Positions 32,909 through 37,143 of a stretch of DNA of 37,143 nt are shown here, piece after piece. The position numbers were made by a program, and so were the translations under genes. A model generated the notes under the pieces. That model was given only the letters and a program-made list of their open reading frames with translations, did not search any database and was not told where the DNA came from. Source of the stretch: Clostridia bacterium (GTDB lineage: Bacteria > Bacillota > Clostridia > Oscillospirales > CAG-272); assembly GCA_017482495.1 (NCBI GenBank), contig JAFUMU010000011.1:1-37143 (forward strand), given 5' to 3'. Numbering within the stretch: the stretch's first letter is position 1; each line of letters opens with the position of its first letter.

Positions 32909-33604
32909 ATGGAGCAGATCTACACCATACCTGTCAACGAAGCCTTTGAAAAATGTATTGAAACGAAAGAATGCCCCTTCTGTCAGCTTGAGGATGAGCT
33001 GGAGTCAAACGAGATCGATCTGATACTGGGCGCATCGATGATGGAGCCCGACGTTAGAAAAAAGACAAACAAAATGGGCTTTTGCCGCTCTCACTACAAG
33101 ATAATGTTCACAGCCGCAAAAAAGCTTCCTCTTGCACTTATTCTTGAAAGCCACCTTTCAGAGGTATGCGATATGATGCCTGCCCCCGGGATACTTCCTG
33201 CAGTAAGCGGCAAATCTGCCGCAAAAAAGCTTTCCGAGGTAAGCTCAACCTGTTATGTTTGCTCAAGAATGGAATATAATTTTTCGAGAATGCTTGATAC
33301 TGCCGCATATCTTTGGGAAACAGACGAGGATTTTCGCCGCAAATGTAAAAAGCAGCAGGGCTACTGCGTTCCTCACACAGCAAGATTTATTTCAGCAGCA
33401 AAGGACCGCATGAAATCAAAGCGCTTCGGAGAATTCTACACCGCCCTCTATTCCGTTGAAAAAAAGCATATAGAAGGCATCTCCGATAAGCTTTCACGAT
33501 TTGTGAAATCCTTCGACTACAGATATGCAAACGTACCCGTCGACGATGCAAAGGACGCCGTTGAAAAAACGGTCGCACTCATCTCCGGCAAAAAACCTAA
33601 ATAA
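32909..33604 (+). CDS. DUF6062-type Cys-rich protein
   Basis: The 231-residue soluble protein has two similar halves, each with a CxxC knuckle followed by a Cys/His pair: CPFCQLEDEL with GFCRSHYKIM, then CYVCSRMEYNF with GYCVPHTARF. This CxxC...CxxH pattern, repeated, suggests two metal (probably zinc) sites. It matches the Clostridia family listed as DUF6062 as I remember it; no function is known to me. GTGAGGT precedes the ATG. It stands alone with a promoter and a terminator. Confidence 0.85.
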   Translation: MEQIYTIPVNEAFEKCIETKECPFCQLEDELESNEIDLILGASMMEPDVRKKTNKMGFCRSHYKIMFTAAKKLPLALILESHLSEVCDMMPAPGILPAVSGKSAAKKLSEVSSTCYVCSRMEYNFSRMLDTAAYLWETDEDFRRKCKKQQGYCVPHTARFISAAKDRMKSKRFGEFYTALYSVEKKHIEGISDKLSRFVKSFDYRYANVPVDDAKDAVEKTVALISGKKPK

Positions 33605-33617
33605 ACCAAGCATTTTC

Positions 33618-33648
33618 AAAGGGGCTTTTTAACGAAAGCCCCTTTTTT
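33618..33648 (+). terminator. Terminator after the DUF6062-like gene
   Basis: AAAGGGGCTTT pairs with AAAGCCCCTTT over a 6-base loop and runs into six T, 14 bases after the stop. Confidence 0.88.
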
Positions 33649-33683
33649 GCACCCTTCACAAAGCGATCCGGAAATTTAGTGTC

Positions 33684-33919
33684 CATCTCATCCGTCAGCT
33701 CCCAAGGTCGCTGCCACCTTCCCTTCCATAAGGGAAGGCTCTGGTATAATCAGCTTCCTTAGTTTACAAAAATATTCTTCAACTTGTTGATATCGATAAA
33801 TCCAATTCCATTTTAGGAAATGATGTGAAAGTTAAGTTTTCCACTGTAAACTGAGCATGCCCGAACAGTAGCCTTCCCTTATGGAAGGGAAGGGGGACCG
33901 CCGCGCGGTGGATGAGATG
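33684..33919. repeat. Element C: 236-base unit with inverted ends (MITE-like)
   Basis: The ends are inverted copies of each other (33684-33740 and 33870-33919): CATCTCATCC outside, GGATGAGATG at the other end, and inside each a CCTTCCCTT/AAGGGAAGG hairpin. The 130 bases between them are A/T-rich and encode nothing I recognise. This is the layout of a non-autonomous miniature element. The 354 bases between 33605 and 33958 hold only this element and the terminator. A truncated relative may lie at 12-66. Confidence 0.75.
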
Positions 33920-33958
33920 TAAACAATATGCCCTCGCTCGCTTACCCAAGAGAGGATA

Positions 33959-34324
33959 TCATTTCTTCATCCGAGATGCTTCAATACCTATTTTTTTGAG
34001 TATATCGGCACAAACAGAAGTGAAATTGCTGTTGATATTTTTATTGGTATATCTCAGCACCATAATACCCATCTTACCGAGTTCTTCATCTCTTTTGGCA
34101 TCGGAAGCTCTATTTTCTTTCATGCTATGCTGTCTTCCGTCTATTTCTATTACACACTTACATGAAGCAATATAAAAATCAACAATATAGTTTCCGATAT
34201 TCTTTTGACGGTAAACATTTACGGGCAGCTTACGAAGAAAATCATACCATAGATGCTTCTCCTCGTCAGTCATATTCCTGCGCAGGTGCCTGGCCGTTCC
34301 GACAAGCTTTTTGTTATAATTCAT
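33959..34324 (-). CDS. DUF559 (Vsr-like) endonuclease-domain protein
   Basis: The 121-residue protein is a stand-alone DUF559 domain of the Vsr-like PD-(D/E)XK nuclease superfamily: [18 protein letters not shown] at the start, [20 protein letters not shown] with the acidic metal ligands, and GIMVLRYTN near the end. Activity of this family is poorly known. Its ATG overlaps the TGA of ygiQ in an ATGA, so it is translated by coupling; only a weak AGAAGAG precedes it. It ends 40 bases from the miniature element C. A link between the nuclease and the element is only a guess. Confidence 0.88.
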   Translation of the reverse strand: MNYNKKLVGTARHLRRNMTDEEKHLWYDFLRKLPVNVYRQKNIGNYIVDFYIASCKCVIEIDGRQHSMKENRASDAKRDEELGKMGIMVLRYTNKNINSNFTSVCADILKKIGIEASRMKK

Positions 34325-36327
34325 CTCTTCTTAGAGGATTTAGCATTCCCCTTGGGTGTATTTTTCCCTCGGGATCTCTTATTATCGTTTTTACGGCGGG
34401 GGTCATTATTTCTGCCGCCGTTTTTCTGCTCTCTCTGAGCAGATCTTTTATTTTTATCCCCCGGCTTATCCTTTTTTTCTTTCTTCTCGGGAGCAGGACC
34501 TCGTCCGTCGGGCTTAACAAGGCAATCCTTGCCAAATCCGACAAGGTCCTCTCTGCCGCATTTTCTCAGCGCCTCGCGCACCATATTTCTGTTTTCGGGG
34601 CGTCTGTACTGAAGAAGCGCTCTCTGCATCTGCTTTTCTCTGTAGTCGGTGGGACAGTATATCTCCTTGCCCGTCATAGGATCGATGCCTGTATAGAACA
34701 TAACGGTAGAAGCTGTTCCGGGGGTGGGATAATAGTCCTGCACCTGCTCGGGATTAAGTCCGATCTCCTTAGTATACAGCGCCAGCTCAACTGCGTCCTC
34801 AAGACGGCTGCCGGGATGGCTTGACATAAGATAAGGAACAAGGAACTGATTAAGCCCCGCCTCGTCGCAAAGGCGGAAATATTTCTCTCTGAACTTATCG
34901 TAAACTGCAATATCGGGCTTGCCCATACAGGAAAGCACGTGAGACGAGCAATGCTCGGGCGCAACCTTAAGCTGACCGCTTACGTGGTCTCGCACAAGCT
35001 TTCTGAAAAACGCATCGCTCTTATCTGCCATCATATAGTCAAAACGAATACCGGAGCGGATGAACACCTTCTTAACTCCGGGAACTGCCTCAACTGCACG
35101 GAGCAGCTCTATGTATTCGCTGTGGTCCGCCACAAGATTCTTGCAGGGCGTGGGCACAAGGCACTGACGGTTTCTGCAGACGCCGTTCTTCAGCTGATTT
35201 TCGCAGGCGGGCTTTCTGAAGTTTGCCGTGGGGCCGCCAACGTCGTGGATATATCCCTTGAAATCGGGCATTTTCGCAATTATCTCCGCCTCTCTCACAA
35301 CGCTCTCTATGCTTCTTGAGCGAACGCTTCTGCCCTGATGGAAGGCAAGGGCGCAGAAATTACATCCGCCGAAGCAGCCTCTGTTATGAGTGATGGAGAA
35401 TTTCACCTCGGCGATCGCGGGGATTCCTCCCTCGCTGTCGTACATAGGATGCCAATTGCGCACATAGGGCAGAGCATAAACCCTGTCAAGCTCATCTCTC
35501 TCAAGGGGAGGCTGAGGAGGATTCTGAACCAGCATCCTGTCGCCGTAGTATTCAACAACGGCCTTTCCGCTTATGGCGTCATTATTTTTATATTGAAGGG
35601 CAAATGCCTTGGCATATTTTTTCTTATCTGTCTTCAGCTCGTCGTAATCGTATCCCGCAGGCTCGCCCTCAACTTCTCCGCCCTCGCAGGGATAGTGGAG
35701 CTTTTCGCCTCTCTTGCAGAGATATGACGTTCCTCTGACGTCTCTGATCTTCTTAACGGGAACTCCCTTATCAAGAAGCTCCGCCACTCGAACTATAGAC
35801 TTCTCTCCCATACCGTAGGAAAGGATATCGGCGCGGCTGTCCACAAGGATACTGCGGCGCACCTTGTTATCCCAATAGTCATAATGGGCAAATCGGCGAA
35901 GGGACGCTTCAAGTCCTCCGATGATGATAGGAACGTCGCCGTAAGCCTCTCTTATTCTGTTGCAGTATACGATAACGGCTCTGTCAGGTCTGTAGCCTGC
36001 CTTGCCGCCGGGAGAATAATAGTCGCTGCTTCTCTTTTTCTTGGCGGCTGTATAGTGGCAGACCATAGAGTCGATATTGCCGCCGGAAACAAGGAATCCA
36101 AGTCTGGGTCTGCCGAACTTCTTCATAGCCTCACAGCTCTTATAGTCGGGCTGAGGAAGTATGGCAACGACGAATCCCGCCGCCTCAAGCACTCTGGATA
36201 TAATGGCACAGCCAAAGGACGGATGATCCACATATGCATCTCCGCAAACGTATACAAAGTCGGGCACATCCCTACCCAGTGCTCTGACCTCCTCCGGTGT
36301 TACCGGTAAAAACTTATTATCGCTCAT
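34321..36327 (-). CDS. ygiQ: YgiQ-family radical SAM protein
   Basis: The 668-residue protein matches the YgiQ/UPF0313 family: N-terminal [18 protein letters not shown], the B12-binding-like segment [20 protein letters not shown], and the radical SAM cluster motif CX3CX2C (Cys318, 322, 325 in [18 protein letters not shown]). The last 60 residues are a Lys/Arg/Asn-rich tail, possibly for RNA binding; it is longer than needed for the core. The reaction of the family is not established. AAGGT lies 7 bases before the start. It overlaps rnmV by 11 bases and the DUF559 gene by 4, showing one operon. Confidence 0.95.
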   Translation of the reverse strand: MSDNKFLPVTPEEVRALGRDVPDFVYVCGDAYVDHPSFGCAIISRVLEAAGFVVAILPQPDYKSCEAMKKFGRPRLGFLVSGGNIDSMVCHYTAAKKKRSSDYYSPGGKAGYRPDRAVIVYCNRIREAYGDVPIIIGGLEASLRRFAHYDYWDNKVRRSILVDSRADILSYGMGEKSIVRVAELLDKGVPVKKIRDVRGTSYLCKRGEKLHYPCEGGEVEGEPAGYDYDELKTDKKKYAKAFALQYKNNDAISGKAVVEYYGDRMLVQNPPQPPLERDELDRVYALPYVRNWHPMYDSEGGIPAIAEVKFSITHNRGCFGGCNFCALAFHQGRSVRSRSIESVVREAEIIAKMPDFKGYIHDVGGPTANFRKPACENQLKNGVCRNRQCLVPTPCKNLVADHSEYIELLRAVEAVPGVKKVFIRSGIRFDYMMADKSDAFFRKLVRDHVSGQLKVAPEHCSSHVLSCMGKPDIAVYDKFREKYFRLCDEAGLNQFLVPYLMSSHPGSRLEDAVELALYTKEIGLNPEQVQDYYPTPGTASTVMFYTGIDPMTGKEIYCPTDYREKQMQRALLQYRRPENRNMVREALRKCGREDLVGFGKDCLVKPDGRGPAPEKKEKKDKPGDKNKRSAQREQKNGGRNNDPRRKNDNKRSRGKNTPKGNAKSSKKR

Positions 36328-36928
36328 ATGTTACCTTCCATAATTCTTGTGCCGCAAGATAGAATCCTTCTTTATCGCAAAGCAGGTTCAGCGCCCCAAG
36401 CAAAGCATTTGCAGTCATACCCTCGGGAAGGGCAAAATGCTTTGCCATCTCATCACGCCTTGCGGCGGCATCTGCACATCCTGTCATACCTGCTTCAAAA
36501 AAATCTGTTTTTGTTATGCCGCCCGTGCTTCGGGAGGCGTTTTCGTCTATATGTTCATCCGCAAATTTACGAAAAAGCTCATAGAGAAGACCATTGTCCA
36601 TTCCTTCGACTCCCAGAGTTCCTTCCTTTGATGCGGTCTTTTTTCTTTTTTCCTTCCCTTCGATCTTGGGAATATAGAGATTATATATCTTACCCCTCGG
36701 CAGAGAGCTCATCAGATGACCTCTGATAACCCCCCCCGCTCCGTCGCTGTCGGTCAGCACCACAACGCCGTTTTCGCCAAGGCGGCGGATAAGGGCCATT
36801 TTTTCCTTTTTATTAAATATACCGAAGCCGTCGGTGGTTATTATCTGTGCTTCCAGTATGTCGCTGAGCTTTGCTTTGTCGTATCTGCCCTCAACGATAA
36901 CGGGGATAGGCAATTTTATCTTTTCCAT
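36317..36928 (-). CDS. rnmV: Ribonuclease M5-like Toprim protein (DUF4093)
   Basis: The 203-residue protein has a Toprim domain: [15 protein letters not shown] with Glu13, and [16 protein letters not shown] with Asp60/Asp62, followed by a C-terminal helical part. RNase M5 of this family matures 5S rRNA. The Toprim acidic motif reads TDSDGAGG rather than the usual TDPDxPG, as in clostridial DUF4093 members. The start at 36928 is the family-like N-terminus; the frame continues upstream to 37057, but that extension is the antiparallel shadow of an ABC ATPase reading frame. No ribosome site precedes 36928, because the sequence upstream belongs to the ABC gene. Confidence 0.88.
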   Translation of the reverse strand: MEKIKLPIPVIVEGRYDKAKLSDILEAQIITTDGFGIFNKKEKMALIRRLGENGVVVLTDSDGAGGVIRGHLMSSLPRGKIYNLYIPKIEGKEKRKKTASKEGTLGVEGMDNGLLYELFRKFADEHIDENASRSTGGITKTDFFEAGMTGCADAAARRDEMAKHFALPEGMTANALLGALNLLCDKEGFYLAAQELWKVTYER

Positions 36929-37142
36929 AATTACGGATATGGGTAAATAGCTCATGCTCGGCAATTGGGTCAAGAGCGTTGCTGGGCTCATCAAAAATAG
37001 CAATGGGGCTATTTTTTGCAAAAGCACGGGCAGCAATGATTTTCTGGGATTGTCCACCGGATAATACTTGCCCTTCTTTAGAAAATTCCCTTGTTAAAAT
37101 AGTCTTTTCTTTTTGCTGCCAAGAGGAAACTTCATCAGCGAT
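36891..37142 (-). pseudogene. ABC transporter ATP-binding fragment, cut at both ends
   Basis: An 83-residue frame enters from the right edge and shows the ABC signature LSGGQSQKIIAARAFAKNSP and Walker B/D-loop IAIFDEPSNALDPIAEHELF, like exporters of the lantibiotic/peptide type. After NYGKDK, where the H-loop (..FISHRL) is expected, the frame turns into unrelated residues and stops at 36891, because the DNA has become rnmV. Its bases are more A/T-rich than the flanking genes. Either a truncated gene fused by recombination or a false join in the assembly. Confidence 0.8.
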
Positions 37143-37143
37143 A

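Noticed and set aside
36929..37057. 43-residue N-terminal extension of the RNase M5-like protein
   Set aside because: It is read out of frame through the ABC ATPase sequence and does not resemble any RNase M5 N-terminus.

Overview
The window looks like chromosomal DNA of a low-to-mid GC Clostridia (Bacillota), most likely an Oscillospiraceae/Ruminococcaceae-type gut bacterium. This is an inference from gene content, not a database match. The clues are RNase Y, AddAB instead of RecBCD, a BlaI/BlaR1 pair, a class B sortase, an RNase M5/DUF4093-type Toprim protein, a DUF6062-type Cys protein and a secreted serpin, together with strong GGAGG ribosome sites, many TTGACA-17-TATAAT promoters and abundant palindromic intergenic repeats.

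Layout. (1) 1-3940: a divergent lipoprotein / macrodomain-HD-VWA gene set, bounded on both sides by palindromic repeat modules (A-B at the left, B-A-B at the right). (2) 3942-12177: a leftward operon from one good promoter: short QueG-like Fe-S protein, addB, addA, then a UPF0340 (TIGR01440) protein. (3) 12242-13834: a divergent HTH-membrane regulator and a PAP2-like membrane protein around repeated 9-bp half-sites. (4) 13948-18230: blaI, a BlaR1 protease fused to a BspA-type LRR ectodomain, and a secreted protein with an SPQTG sorting motif. (5) 18248-20544: a three-gene overlapping operon of ECF-like sigma factor, single-pass membrane protein and lipoprotein serpin, with a small membrane protein divergent to it. 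(6) 21250-22006: tRNA-Thr(CGT), its terminator, an array of hairpins and a tiny ORF with its own promoter. (7) 22009-25966: class B sortase, rubredoxin, and a GH94-like glycoside phosphorylase. (8) 25973-31292: GH29 alpha-L-fucosidase with a ComEC-like protein, and RNase Y with a long leader. (9) 31683-33648: a small unknown protein, an OGG1-type DNA glycosylase and a DUF6062-type protein. (10) 33684-37143: a palindromic element, then leftward rnmV, ygiQ and a DUF559 endonuclease gene, all overlapping. At the right edge an ABC-transporter ATPase fragment is cut off exactly where rnmV begins.

Working together. Several modules concern the cell surface and host interface: SPQTG protein plus class B sortase, serpin under a sigma factor, BlaR1-LRR sensor, and fucosidase plus phosphorylase. 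Others are housekeeping DNA/RNA maintenance (AddAB, OGG, RNase Y, RNase M5, ComEC). The best candidates for something undescribed are the repeat-bounded macrodomain/HD/VWA cassette with a covarying cloverleaf-like element, the sigma/membrane/serpin operon, and the BlaR1-LRR fusion. The right-hand 200 bases may be a chimeric join and should be verified before use.
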